The notes under the pieces were generated by a model. It was not told the origin of the DNA, ran no database searches, and saw only the letters and a program-made list of their open reading frames with translations. A stretch of 64,000 bases of DNA, from the NCBI GenBank assembly GCA_964577115.1, contig CAZNXJ010000021.1, positions 1 through 64,000 on the forward strand, in the 5' to 3' direction. A program made the translations under genes and the position numbers. Below, piece after piece: positions 36,283 to 44,166 of this stretch (positions are counted from its first letter, which is position 1; each line of letters begins with the position of its first letter). Source of the stretch: CAZNXJ01 sp964577115 (GTDB lineage Bacteria > Planctomycetota > Planctomycetia > Pirellulales > Pirellulaceae).

Positions 36283-37080
36283 TCAACCGCGTCCGGTCAT
36301 TGCATAGTACAGCGGCCCAAACAGATGTTTCGCCCGCACCTTGGCTTTTTCCCAGCGCCAGCGCGCGGCCGACCAGCGGTGGGTGCCGATTCGATCGGTT
36401 CTGACGATTCTACAAACTCGCTGCTGCGCCTGCTCGTCGAACGCGAGCCCCAACCAGCGAAACAAGCCCTCCGACTCGTTAAGCGGATCGCGACAGAGCC
36501 GCTCGTACTGCACCTCGTAAAAATCCGAGTACCCCGCCGCGAATTGTTCGACGCGCTCGAGATGCGCGAGCGTCAGAGCCTTCCAGAACTCGCGATCGTT
36601 CTTGATCCCTACGCCGGGTTTATAGCGGTGAGCGAGCGATGCGGCGATGTCGTCCGGATCCCGCCGAATCAGCAGCAACCGAGCCCCTGGAAACCATTCA
36701 AGATAAAGCGGCAGCAGGATACACAGCCGCGGGTCCTTGATGCCCCACGGTCCGCGCCCGTCATAACCCCACTGCACGTAGTCCATCCACCAGTAGTCGT
36801 GCACAATCCGGCCGACCGTTTCGCGGTGCCGCATCACCTCGTCCACCGAGAGGATCGGCAGCCGCGCCCACGCGTCGCCGCCGCCCATGATCAACCGGTC
36901 GTTGATGAACAGCGAAAAAAAGTTCGACTCGCAGTGGTCCGCGTTGTTCTCGAGGAACAGACCGCTCGCATGCAGGATCTGGGCGAGCATCGTCGTCCCG
37001 GAATTGTGCATACCGAGGATCAACACCGGAGGCGGCACTTGCGGCCGCGGCTCCCAAGGTTTCGCTATACCTTCTGCCAT
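36283..37080 (-). CDS. Sulfotransferase family protein
   Basis: The 265-aa product has the two PAPS-binding motifs of sulfotransferases: the 5'-phosphosulfate loop GMHNSGTTMLAQILHASGLF near residue 23 and the 3'-phosphate motif LLLIRRDPDDIAASLAHRY near residue 135. KDPRL lies between them. It should transfer sulfate from PAPS to a sugar hydroxyl. In this operon the acceptor is probably the exported glycan. It follows the aminotransferase by 91 nt and precedes the flippase by 28 nt. Confidence 0.9.
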   Translation of the reverse strand: MAEGIAKPWEPRPQVPPPVLILGMHNSGTTMLAQILHASGLFLENNADHCESNFFSLFINDRLIMGGGDAWARLPILSVDEVMRHRETVGRIVHDYWWMDYVQWGYDGRGPWGIKDPRLCILLPLYLEWFPGARLLLIRRDPDDIAASLAHRYKPGVGIKNDREFWKALTLAHLERVEQFAAGYSDFYEVQYERLCRDPLNESEGLFRWLGLAFDEQAQQRVCRIVRTDRIGTHRWSAARWRWEKAKVRAKHLFGPLYYAMTGRG

Positions 37081-37171
37081 ACCGCGAATCGCTTCCCGCG
37101 TTCGTGCTCGTCGAGTTACTCATGGGGACATCACGCGTGTGCACGTCTTGCCGAAGGGCCGGCATCGGCCA

Positions 37172-38329
37172 TCACCAGCCGCGGCGTATAAGATCGCAAA
37201 TATACTCGACGTCGTCCTCGGATACGCGCGTGTGTAGCGGCAGCACGAGGTAGCGGTCCTCGAGATAATCCATGTTGGGATATGCATCGGGCTCGGCGAA
37301 CGGCGCAAAAATCGAGTACCGATCGTTGCGGTAATGAACCTGCCCCGATTCGACGTGCGCTTCGCGCAACTTGCGCACCAGGTCCATCCGCCGCTCGACC
37401 TCGACCGTACACAACCAGCACGCGTGTTCGCGGTCCTCGTAGCCAGTGCCGAGCATCGTGATGCCCGGGATGCCGCGCAGGCGTTCTTCATAGAGCCGGT
37501 AGAGCCGGCGGCGGTGGGCCAGCACCTCGGGGAATTCCGCGAGATTCGCCAGGCCGATCGACGCGGCGATGTCGGTCATCTGATACTTATAACCGACTTC
37601 GACGATATCGTTCTCCCAATACCCGCCTTGCTTGGCCGCTCGATCGATCCCGAACCATCGCAGCCGCCTCGCTTTCTCGACCAGCTGCGCGTCCTGGATC
37701 AGCAGCATGCCGCCGTCACCGGTCGTCACGTGCTTGATGGCTTGGAACGAATACATCGTGAACGGCGACAAGTTCCCAATCACCTCGCCTTTGTAGGTAG
37801 CGCCGACGGCATGGGCGGCGTCTTCGATGATGGGAATGTTGTGTTCGCGGCCGATTGCGAGCAGCTCGTCCATGTCGCACGGCAGTCCCCCGTAGTGCAC
37901 GCACACGATCGCGCGCGTGCGTTCATTGACCAGCCGCCGGACATGGTCGATGTCGAGGTTCATGGTGCTGCGCTGCACGTCGGCAAAACGCAGTTTCACG
38001 CCATGGTACAGCAGAGGAATGTTCGTCGCGGTGCAGGTGAACACCGGCACGATGACTTCATCGCCCGGCTGGACGCCGGCGAGCACATATGCCAGATGCA
38101 GAGCGTCCGTGCCGGCTCCGACAGCAACCGGCGTGGTACGGATCCCCAGCATGCGTGCGAACTGCTGTTCGAACTCGCGGACCTTGGGCCCCTCGCCGAT
38201 CCAGCGCGAGCGGAGCGTTTCGGCGACGGCTTCAGCGGCCTTTTCCGAGACGTGCGGATAAAAGAGCACGACGTTGGACTGTTCGTCGCGCATCACCGGC
38301 AGATCACATGGCCGCGGATCGCTGGACAT
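37172..38329 (-). CDS. DegT/DnrJ/EryC1/StrS family sugar aminotransferase
   Basis: The 385-aa product is a PLP enzyme of the nucleotide-sugar aminotransferase family. Visible motifs are GAGTDALHLAYVLAGVQPGD (PLP phosphate site), EDAAHAVGATYKG (cofactor-binding Asp) and the Schiff-base Lys in SFQAIKHVTTGDGG. The C-terminal HYRNDRYSIF and the LPLHTRVSEDDV segment are also typical. It aminates a keto-sugar nucleotide to give an amino-sugar donor. It is the first gene of the glycan operon. Confidence 0.93.
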   Translation of the reverse strand: MSSDPRPCDLPVMRDEQSNVVLFYPHVSEKAAEAVAETLRSRWIGEGPKVREFEQQFARMLGIRTTPVAVGAGTDALHLAYVLAGVQPGDEVIVPVFTCTATNIPLLYHGVKLRFADVQRSTMNLDIDHVRRLVNERTRAIVCVHYGGLPCDMDELLAIGREHNIPIIEDAAHAVGATYKGEVIGNLSPFTMYSFQAIKHVTTGDGGMLLIQDAQLVEKARRLRWFGIDRAAKQGGYWENDIVEVGYKYQMTDIAASIGLANLAEFPEVLAHRRRLYRLYEERLRGIPGITMLGTGYEDREHACWLCTVEVERRMDLVRKLREAHVESGQVHYRNDRYSIFAPFAEPDAYPNMDYLEDRYLVLPLHTRVSEDDVEYICDLIRRGW

Positions 38330-38481
38330 AGGGGTCGCTCGAGGGGATCACAGAGGGCAAAGAACCGGAGGAATACTAGCCTTGGCCCCCCCGCGTGTCC
38401 AGCGAGACCACGCACCGCGTCGCACGGCATAATCGGCACAGTCGCGCCGATTGCGTGCCGCGCGCCGTGCAGGATTTCTGG

Positions 38482-38838
38482 TCAGGCGCTCGTCCAAGCG
38501 GTGACGGCGGCCACGAGGCTGCTGACGCTGCACCAGGTGCCGAACGGATCGACGTACGGCTGAACTCCGTGCGGCCACGCGCTAAGCGCCGCGAAGGCCA
38601 CGGCGCCCCAGAGAAGCGTGGCGAGGCGCCGCTGCCGCGATGCGTCTGCCGAACGCGCTCGCCAGGCGCGAACGATCGAATAGATCGCGTACGCGGCCGA
38701 TCCGCAGAGCGCGGCGAGCAGCAGCATTGCCGTGCGTGAATAGAGCTCACCTCGCTCGTTGGCAAATACCACGCACGCCGCAAAAAAGCCGCTCGCCAGG
38801 CCCACGCAAAACCATTGACCGCGCTGCAGATTGGTCAT
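38482..38838 (-). CDS. Small membrane protein, function unknown
   Basis: The 118-aa product has three hydrophobic helices (about residues 10-27, 37-58 and 76-95) and a C-terminal hydrophobic stretch. ATG 38838 is chosen because GGAGG lies 10 to 11 nt upstream. No family recognised. It is downstream of ftr by 66 nt on the same strand and may be in its operon. Confidence 0.6.
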   Translation of the reverse strand: MTNLQRGQWFCVGLASGFFAACVVFANERGELYSRTAMLLLAALCGSAAYAIYSIVRAWRARSADASRQRRLATLLWGAVAFAALSAWPHGVQPYVDPFGTWCSVSSLVAAVTAWTSA

Positions 38839-38904
38839 GGGACCATCGCCTCCGCTCGACACGCACGGCCACGTAGCGGCGGCGCGCGATTCGAGTCCTC
38901 GGTG

Positions 38905-39822
38905 CTATTTGGGCAGCAAGTAAATGAAGCTCTTGCCGAGCCGCCCGCCGTAGTTGCCCGCCGAAATTTTCACTAGCCCGGGCGTTTCCACCGACGCCGC
39001 GATAGCCGCCTGAGTCGCCGCGTCCAAGGCCGCGAGGCTGGCGCCATTCATCACGATTTCCATGATCGAGCGGACGTCTTGCGGCACGTGCGAACGCTCG
39101 CCGAGCTGCTCGCGGAGTTCCGGGCAGTAGGCTTCGTACGTGCTTGCGAAGAGGAACTTGTAGCGGCTACCCGCCTTCGACGCGCTGGCGGCAATACCGC
39201 CTGGAAACGTCGTGATCACGTCGGGCATCCGCGCGACTGCCTCCGCCGCCCGTTCGGCCGCTTCAATGGCCGCGTCCTCCGAGCGTCCGAAGAACCACAG
39301 GTTGCCTCCCATGATACCGTCGGCGAACCCGAAGCGCCGGTCAAGCAAAAAATGGCCGCCCATCGTCGGGATCTGCCACATGTGCCGGCCGTACCGCTCG
39401 ACGCGCTGCTCGTAGCCGTCGCCAAAATACGCAATCTTGCGGCCCAGCCGGAAGTATTGCGGCACGTCGAGCAGATTGAAACAGGTCGTCGTCGGGCAGG
39501 TCAGCACGTTCTGGCTGACGCGCGCGAGGAGCGCTTTTTCTAAGGCACGTTCCCGATTCTTGCGAAAACGCGGCACGTGGAACTGGAGGATCACGCCGGG
39601 TCGGCCGTCGGGCGTTTCGAAATCGGGATGTTCCTGCCCCGGTCCCACAAACGATTCGACGCCGGCCTCGCAATCGCACATGATCGTGCTCGACGCATGC
39701 CCCGTCGCCGCCGCGGCGGCATGCTCGAGCCACCGGCGATCGCGCGCTGTCACGAGGATTCGAGCATAGATGCTGCGGAACGCCTCCGCGTAGGTGTCCT
39801 CGATTTCGGCCCGCTGCGCCAC
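38905..39822 (-). CDS. fhcD: Formylmethanofuran:tetrahydromethanopterin formyltransferase
   Basis: The 305-aa product matches Ftr/FhcD along its whole length: IEDTYAEAFRSIYARILVTA at the start, CDCEAGVES, GRPGVILQFHVPRF, LTCPTTTCFNLLD, MGGHFLLDRRFGFADGIMGG and the terminal GGRLGKSFIYLLPK. The enzyme moves a formyl group between methanofuran and tetrahydromethanopterin. In methylotrophic bacteria the Fhc complex uses it to oxidise formaldehyde-derived carbon to formate. Planctomycetes are known to carry these archaeal-type C1 genes. The other fhc and mtd/mch genes are not in this window. It follows the 5-formyl-THF cyclo-ligase by 50 nt. Confidence 0.95.
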   Translation of the reverse strand: MAQRAEIEDTYAEAFRSIYARILVTARDRRWLEHAAAAATGHASSTIMCDCEAGVESFVGPGQEHPDFETPDGRPGVILQFHVPRFRKNRERALEKALLARVSQNVLTCPTTTCFNLLDVPQYFRLGRKIAYFGDGYEQRVERYGRHMWQIPTMGGHFLLDRRFGFADGIMGGNLWFFGRSEDAAIEAAERAAEAVARMPDVITTFPGGIAASASKAGSRYKFLFASTYEAYCPELREQLGERSHVPQDVRSIMEIVMNGASLAALDAATQAAIAASVETPGLVKISAGNYGGRLGKSFIYLLPK

Positions 39823-39872
39823 GCTCGCTTGCTCCTCCTAGCTATCGTGATCTCTCTGTCGCTACAGCGAAA

Positions 39873-40484
39873 TCACTCGCGCGAGCGACCTCGCCCCTCG
39901 TACACGGCCTTCTCGGTAATCACTTTGTCCATCGCGATGTCGTGCGGCTGCATCGGAATCTCCGGGAACAGCTGGCACTCGAACGCGAGGCCGACGAGCG
40001 GCGTGTCGGGCCGAGCGTGCTCGAGCAACTTATCGTAGTAACCTTTCCCGTGCCCGGTTCGGCCACCCGTTCGGTCGAACGCCACGCCCGGCACCATGAT
40101 CAGATCGAGCTCGTGGATTTCGACACGTTTCTCGGGCAGCCCGCGGAGCTCGTCGCGCGGCTCGAGGATGCGGTACATCCCCACCGCCAGCTCATCCATC
40201 GATTCGAGGTGGAACAGCTCTAATTCGCCGTCGACACAGTAGGGAACGACAATCCGCTTGCCGCGCTGCAGCGCCTCGGGCAGCGCGTGCCGCGTACGCA
40301 CCTCGGCCCGCACGTCGACGTAAAACATCACCGTCTGTGCACGGGCGAACTCGGGCAGTTCCATGAAGCGCGCCACGATCTCGCGACTGAGCTCGTCTTT
40401 GTTTTCCTGCTTACGCCGATTCTCATGCGCCTGCTCGCGAATCTGGCGTTTGCGAGCGTCCAGGTCGAATCCTACGTGCGTCAT
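39873..40484 (-). CDS. 5-formyltetrahydrofolate cyclo-ligase
   Basis: The 203-aa product has the family pattern: RKRQIREQAHENRRK at the start and the ATP/folate motif GVAFDRTGGRTGHGKGYYDK near residue 145. It converts 5-formyl-THF to 5,10-methenyl-THF with ATP. ATG 40484 is preceded by GAGGAG at 11 nt. The open frame upstream adds 73 Arg/Trp-rich residues that are not family-like. It precedes fhcD by 50 nt on the same strand, so folate- and methanopterin-linked C1 genes share a transcript. Confidence 0.92.
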   Translation of the reverse strand: MTHVGFDLDARKRQIREQAHENRRKQENKDELSREIVARFMELPEFARAQTVMFYVDVRAEVRTRHALPEALQRGKRIVVPYCVDGELELFHLESMDELAVGMYRILEPRDELRGLPEKRVEIHELDLIMVPGVAFDRTGGRTGHGKGYYDKLLEHARPDTPLVGLAFECQLFPEIPMQPHDIAMDKVITEKAVYEGRGRSRE

Positions 40485-40691
40485 ACCGCTGCGGGCTCCT
40501 CGCGAGTAGAAAAACAGAAGCCGGTATGGTAGCAGAGCCCGCCGCGTTTCGGAAAGGAGCCGGACCAACCCCCACTCTTGGCCCGCCTCACAACCTTGTG
40601 CTCCACGGCGTGCCCAGTGCGAAGTTGAGAGCGCCCAGGCTGGAGACAGCGCAGCCGCAGAAAACTGGGGCGACGCCAGCCCTGGGGCCAA

Positions 40692-40724
40692 CCAACGGGC
40701 CACCGCGAAGCAGCGGCCCGTTGG
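40692..40724 (-). terminator. Hairpin downstream of the transglutaminase-elicitor-like gene
   Basis: A perfect 10-bp stem (CCAACGGGCC at 40692-40701, GGCCCGTTGG at 40715-40724) with a 13-nt loop lies 41 nt after the stop at 40765. No U-tract follows, so termination is inferred from position only. Confidence 0.4.
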
Positions 40725-40764
40725 CAGCGCGATGTGCGCGGAACTTCCCCTGGTGTCGTACGTG

Positions 40765-42165
40765 TTAGGGCGTTTCTACGGGCACCTCTTCCTCTACATC
40801 GGCGGGAGGTGCCTCTTCGTCAGCCGACGCCTCGCCTTCCTCCTGCACCGGCTCCTCCGCAGGTTCATTCGTCGGCGCCTCATCCTCCGCAGGGGCCGCT
40901 TCCTCGACCGGAGTCTCGCTTTCCTCCTGCGCCGCCTCCTCCGCAGGCGCCTCGTTATCGGCCGGCGCATCTTCCTCGGCCGGAGCCTCGTCTTCCGCCG
41001 GCACCGCCGCCTCTTCCATGGGCGCTTCTTCTGGCGCCACGCCCTCGTCCTCGGCGGACTCATTCAGAGCGGGATCGGTCATCTCCGGCTCGGCCGGCGC
41101 CTCGTCGGGCTTGGCGGCCGGCGGCTCGTCGGCGACCTGAGGCGCGTACGCGGGCAGCTCGGCGTTCGCCCACTCGGCGTGCACTTCCTCCGGGACCGAC
41201 TCGCGCCACAGCGCGAGCACCTCGTTGACGTCCAGGTGCGGATTACCCCGTTCATTACCCGCACGCCCGCCCTGAGCGGGCGGCAGAGGCACCCACAGCA
41301 TATCGATGCGCGTGCTGTCCGGATAATAACGTCCGCCCGTGATCCGGCCTTCGGAATCCAAATCCAGCAGGTAATGGAAGAAGGCGATGCGGTAGCGGCT
41401 GGGGGCCTTGTCGTATTCGCGGTCGAGCAGCATCGTGTGGGCGACGTTCAGCCGCACCTCGACCTGCCGCCCACCCGCCCGCGGCGCCGACGAATATGCA
41501 TACGAATAAATGGGATAGTTCCATACTTCGCGATCCGGCGCCGCCTCCATGCCGATCGGGTAGGACTTGCGGCCGAGCCAATTCGTCAGCGTGACATGGA
41601 ACATGCCGGGATTGATGATGCGGTCCAGTCCGCCAAGGAAGGCCGTGTCCGAATAGGTATACAGCTCGGCCAGCAAAGCCTTGACATCCGACGGAGTGAA
41701 CGTGACGCCATTGCGCGTCACGCTCTTCTGCGGTTCGGCGTGCCGAATCGCGGCGGCCGTCCAACCATTGCAGTGCCCGGACCAGGACGGCATGTAGGAC
41801 ACGCTCGTTGTCCGCAGTCCGAATAAGCCGCCGCGCTGCTGCCGATAGGACGTCTGCCGCGCGATGTCGTCGCGTTCGTACCGGACGGCCAGCGGCTGGC
41901 CACGATGGAACGCCCGGTCATATTTTTCCATGACGTGCAGCGTTCCCCCGGCTCGGTCCGGATAGATCGCGCCGGAATAGGGCATCCGGAACTTCGGCAC
42001 ATTCCCTTTCGTCGGCAGCTCGGAGAAACGCCACTCGAGCTTGTCCTGCCACAATTGCTCAAATCGCTCGTTCTGGTCCCGAACCTCTTGCGGCTGAATG
42101 GGACCATCGGCGAGCACCGGCGCCACGCATGACGCCAACACGACGAGAACTCCTAACGACCTCAT
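40765..42165 (-). CDS. Secreted transglutaminase-elicitor-like protein with acidic tail
   Basis: The 466-aa product has a signal peptide (residues 1-21, APVLA-DG). The central region contains MPSWSGHCNGWTAAAIRHAEP, the pattern I associate with the TGase_elicitor family, where the Cys is the likely nucleophile; NGVTFTPSDVKALLAELYTY follows. The last 130 residues are a repetitive Glu/Ala/Pro-rich tail. AGAGGA precedes the ATG at 42165. The same frame is open upstream through the repeat region and the Ns but that part is antisense to other coding and lacks a ribosome site. The family call is from memory of the motif. Confidence 0.7.
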   Translation of the reverse strand: MRSLGVLVVLASCVAPVLADGPIQPQEVRDQNERFEQLWQDKLEWRFSELPTKGNVPKFRMPYSGAIYPDRAGGTLHVMEKYDRAFHRGQPLAVRYERDDIARQTSYRQQRGGLFGLRTTSVSYMPSWSGHCNGWTAAAIRHAEPQKSVTRNGVTFTPSDVKALLAELYTYSDTAFLGGLDRIINPGMFHVTLTNWLGRKSYPIGMEAAPDREVWNYPIYSYAYSSAPRAGGRQVEVRLNVAHTMLLDREYDKAPSRYRIAFFHYLLDLDSEGRITGGRYYPDSTRIDMLWVPLPPAQGGRAGNERGNPHLDVNEVLALWRESVPEEVHAEWANAELPAYAPQVADEPPAAKPDEAPAEPEMTDPALNESAEDEGVAPEEAPMEEAAVPAEDEAPAEEDAPADNEAPAEEAAQEESETPVEEAAPAEDEAPTNEPAEEPVQEEGEASADEEAPPADVEEEVPVETP

Positions 42166-42360
42166 GATGCCTATTCCTCTGACATGGAATCTGACCCGGA
42201 ACGTCCGATCAAAGGCCCGCGAGCGGGTGCCACTTGGCGCGGCCGAGCGGGATGGAAATACGTAGGAAAGAAAGAAGGAAATATAGGGCAACGGGCCGAT
42301 GTTCCCTCGACATGCTGAGCGGGCGGCGCGTGTCGGGTGGGTAACGGTCCGGCCATGAGC

Positions 42361-42391
42361 AAAAAAAAATCGAGGGATCAAGATCCCTCGA
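42361..42391 (-). terminator. Rho-independent terminator of the repeat-protein gene
   Basis: On the minus strand a perfect 10-bp stem (TCGAGGGATC / GATCCCTCGA) with a 2-nt loop is followed by nine U residues (A9 at 42361-42369 on the plus strand). It lies 64 nt after the stop of the repeat protein. Confidence 0.92.
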
Positions 42392-42454
42392 CTCTTTGGA
42401 ATACCATCCGTAATTGCAAATTCGCCGCCGCATGGTACGGCTGCCAGTCGATGG

Positions 42455-43066
42455 TTAGGCCTTCTGAGCAGGCGAAGGATATGCCTTCTGCGCGGGAGCC
42501 GGAGAAACCTTCTGCTGAGGAGCCGGCGAGACCTTCTGCTGCGGCGCAGGAGAGACCTTCTGCTGCGGAGCGGCATACGCCTTCTGCTGCGGNNNNNNNN
42601 NNNNNNNNNNNNNNNNNNNNNNNNNNNNNNNNNNNNNNNNNNNNNNNNNNNNNNNNNNNNNNNNNNNNNNNNNNNNNNNNNNNNNNNNNNNNTTCTGCTG
42701 CGGAGCGGCATACGCCTTCTGCTGCGGAGCCGGAGAAACCTTCTGCTGAGGAGCCGGCGAGACCTTTTGCTGGGGTGCCGGGGCATACGCCTTCTGCACC
42801 GGTCCACTCACCGCGCAGCCACCGCCGCTGTAGCAGCCCGTGTCACAACCCACATTGCAGCCGGTATTGCAGCCCGTGTTGCAGCCGGTATTGCAACTAC
42901 CCGTGTAGCAGCCGCCGCAGCTCGATTGGCTGCCGCAGCTCGAATAGCATCCACCACGAGCACGGCGTCCAAAGAAGATGCCGGCCGACGCCTCCTGCAG
43001 GCTCGCCGACACCAAAACGCCCATACTCAAAATCGCCAACATCACATTCGTTCGCTGTCGCAACAT
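42455..43066 (-). CDS. Secreted Cys/Gly-rich and PxPQQK-repeat protein (interrupted by assembly gap)
   Basis: The product starts with a signal peptide (LRQRTNVMLAILSMGVLVSA, cut near ASA-G). A Cys/Gly-rich block follows (about residues 40-85) with repeated CNTG / CNVG units. Then comes a long array of 8-residue units alternating KVSPAPQQ and KAYAAPQQ, encoded by a 24-nt DNA repeat. The array is interrupted by 100 Ns (42593-42692). Reading frame is the same on both sides. GGAGGTG lies 6 nt before the ATG, an ideal ribosome site. It looks like a structural surface protein; no function is known. True length cannot be given. Confidence 0.8.
   Translation of the reverse strand: MLRQRTNVMLAILSMGVLVSASLQEASAGIFFGRRARGGCYSSCGSQSSCGGCYTGSCNTGCNTGCNTGCNVGCDTGCYSGGGCAVSGPVQKAYAPAPQQKVSPAPQQKVSPAPQQKAYAAPQQXXXXXXXXXXXXXXXXXXXXXXXXXXXXXXXXXXPQQKAYAAPQQKVSPAPQQKVSPAPQQKVSPAPAQKAYPSPAQKA
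42593..42692. other. Assembly gap (100 Ns) within a 24-bp tandem repeat
   Basis: Exactly 100 Ns lie inside the PQQ-repeat array. A round 100 is a usual scaffold placeholder. To keep the repeat in register the missing DNA should measure 13 plus a multiple of 24 bases; 100 does not fit, so the true length differs. Confidence 0.95.
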
Positions 43067-44166
43067 GTTGCACACCTCCAATTGACGGCCAGTAAGCATT
43101 GGCTCAACCGAGCGTTGGTTGAACCCTCCATAATTCAACTCAATAGCGACAGCATGCCGCGAGGCGCGGGCAGTTTTACAGCGCCAAGCAACGACTGCGC
43201 ATCGAGTCCACGACAAGGTACGGCGACTGCTGTGTTGTTGGCACCCGCGCGCTTCATGTTGATCTTATTCCGCTCCTTGGCGGTCGTTTCGGGGCATCCG
43301 TTTGGCGCCCAGTCAACATGAGCCATGCCGGCCCATCCATCCACAGCCCCTCGTGCTTCATGCCATCAGCGACGGCGGAGCGCGAGTCTCGTTAAAAACT
43401 GCCTCGCACGCAGCGAATCTTGTGCCGCACCAGCAGCCACTTCGATTCCTACGCGATTCCGAAAACGCCTGCCACGCAGGTTCACCACGCGCCACCTATC
43501 CATCGAGCTCCCGCCGCATCCGCTCGAGCACGTGCCTACCGGGTCCAGGTAGCCACACACCGAGTCCTATTGAAGCGAGCCGCTGTGACAACGTAGTTGC
43601 CCGACCATTGCCACTCGGCGTCCCTCCGCCGAGCGCACTGCCAAGGCACTGTCACGATCCAGCATGCTGTCACGTCCCACTTTCTGTCACCGCGACGGGG
43701 GGACCGCCCAGCGCATTCCGTGGATCCGAACTGACAGCTTTCTGGAGTGCGTTTCGGTAGTGCGGTGGTCAACATACCATTACGCAACCGGCTGTCAAGT
43801 TTCCCTCGACGGTGTAAGGCCCGCAGCCGGAAAATTCTCATCGCGATCCGCTCGGCTCGTCGCCCTGGGCTCCAGATGCCGCGTTACGTTGTAACGGCCG
43901 GCTGGTTTTTCCTTCTCCGGTGCCGCAGGAAGTACAACGAGCCCCCGGGAGGCTCGGCAGAATTCCCTAATCGCCGTGCCGGAGTTGTCCATTCACGCAT
44001 AATCGCTCCTCGACCCGATCCGCGTGCAGCCCCGTTACACCGCGTTGATCAAACACGGCGGCCAAAACGCACTAGGCTGGCTCGCCTGGTCGCTGTTCCA
44101 CCAACCGCTCGCGGGAATTCACGGTAAAATGGTCGCTGAACGACCGAAAACGGGGAGATTGAAGGC
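43067..44166. other. Long intergenic region upstream of two divergent genes
   Basis: About 1.1 kb without a convincing gene. Translations of the open frames are Arg-rich and motif-free. It contains a promoter-like pair on the minus strand (43771-43798), a perfect inverted repeat CGTTAC-GTT-GTAACG at 43882-43896, and a near-palindrome GGTTCAACC / GGTTGAGCC just upstream of the repeat-protein gene (about 43105-43130). Confidence 0.5.
43771..43798 (-). promoter_or_regulatory. Promoter-like element pointing at the repeat-protein gene
   Basis: On the minus strand TTGACA (43798-43793) and TATGTT (43776-43771) are separated by 16 nt. The nearest gene downstream starts at 43066, so the leader would be about 700 nt, or an unseen RNA lies between. 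Confidence 0.4.

Noticed and set aside
34887..36404. Several plus-strand frames over the flippase and sulfotransferase genes
   Set aside because: Compositions are basic and repetitive, and the minus-strand products have family motifs and operon spacing.
42455..42830. CRISPR-like short repeats
   Set aside because: The 24-bp units are contiguous without spacers, in frame, and code for PQQK-type repeats.
42337..43095. Plus-strand Ser/Pro/Glu-rich frame through the N gap
   Set aside because: It is the antisense of the 24-bp repeat; the minus strand has an ideal ribosome site, a signal peptide and a rho-independent terminator.
43882..43896. Inverted repeat CGTTAC-GTT-GTAACG as an operator
   Set aside because: It is perfect but short and not close to either promoter-like element; kept only as a note.
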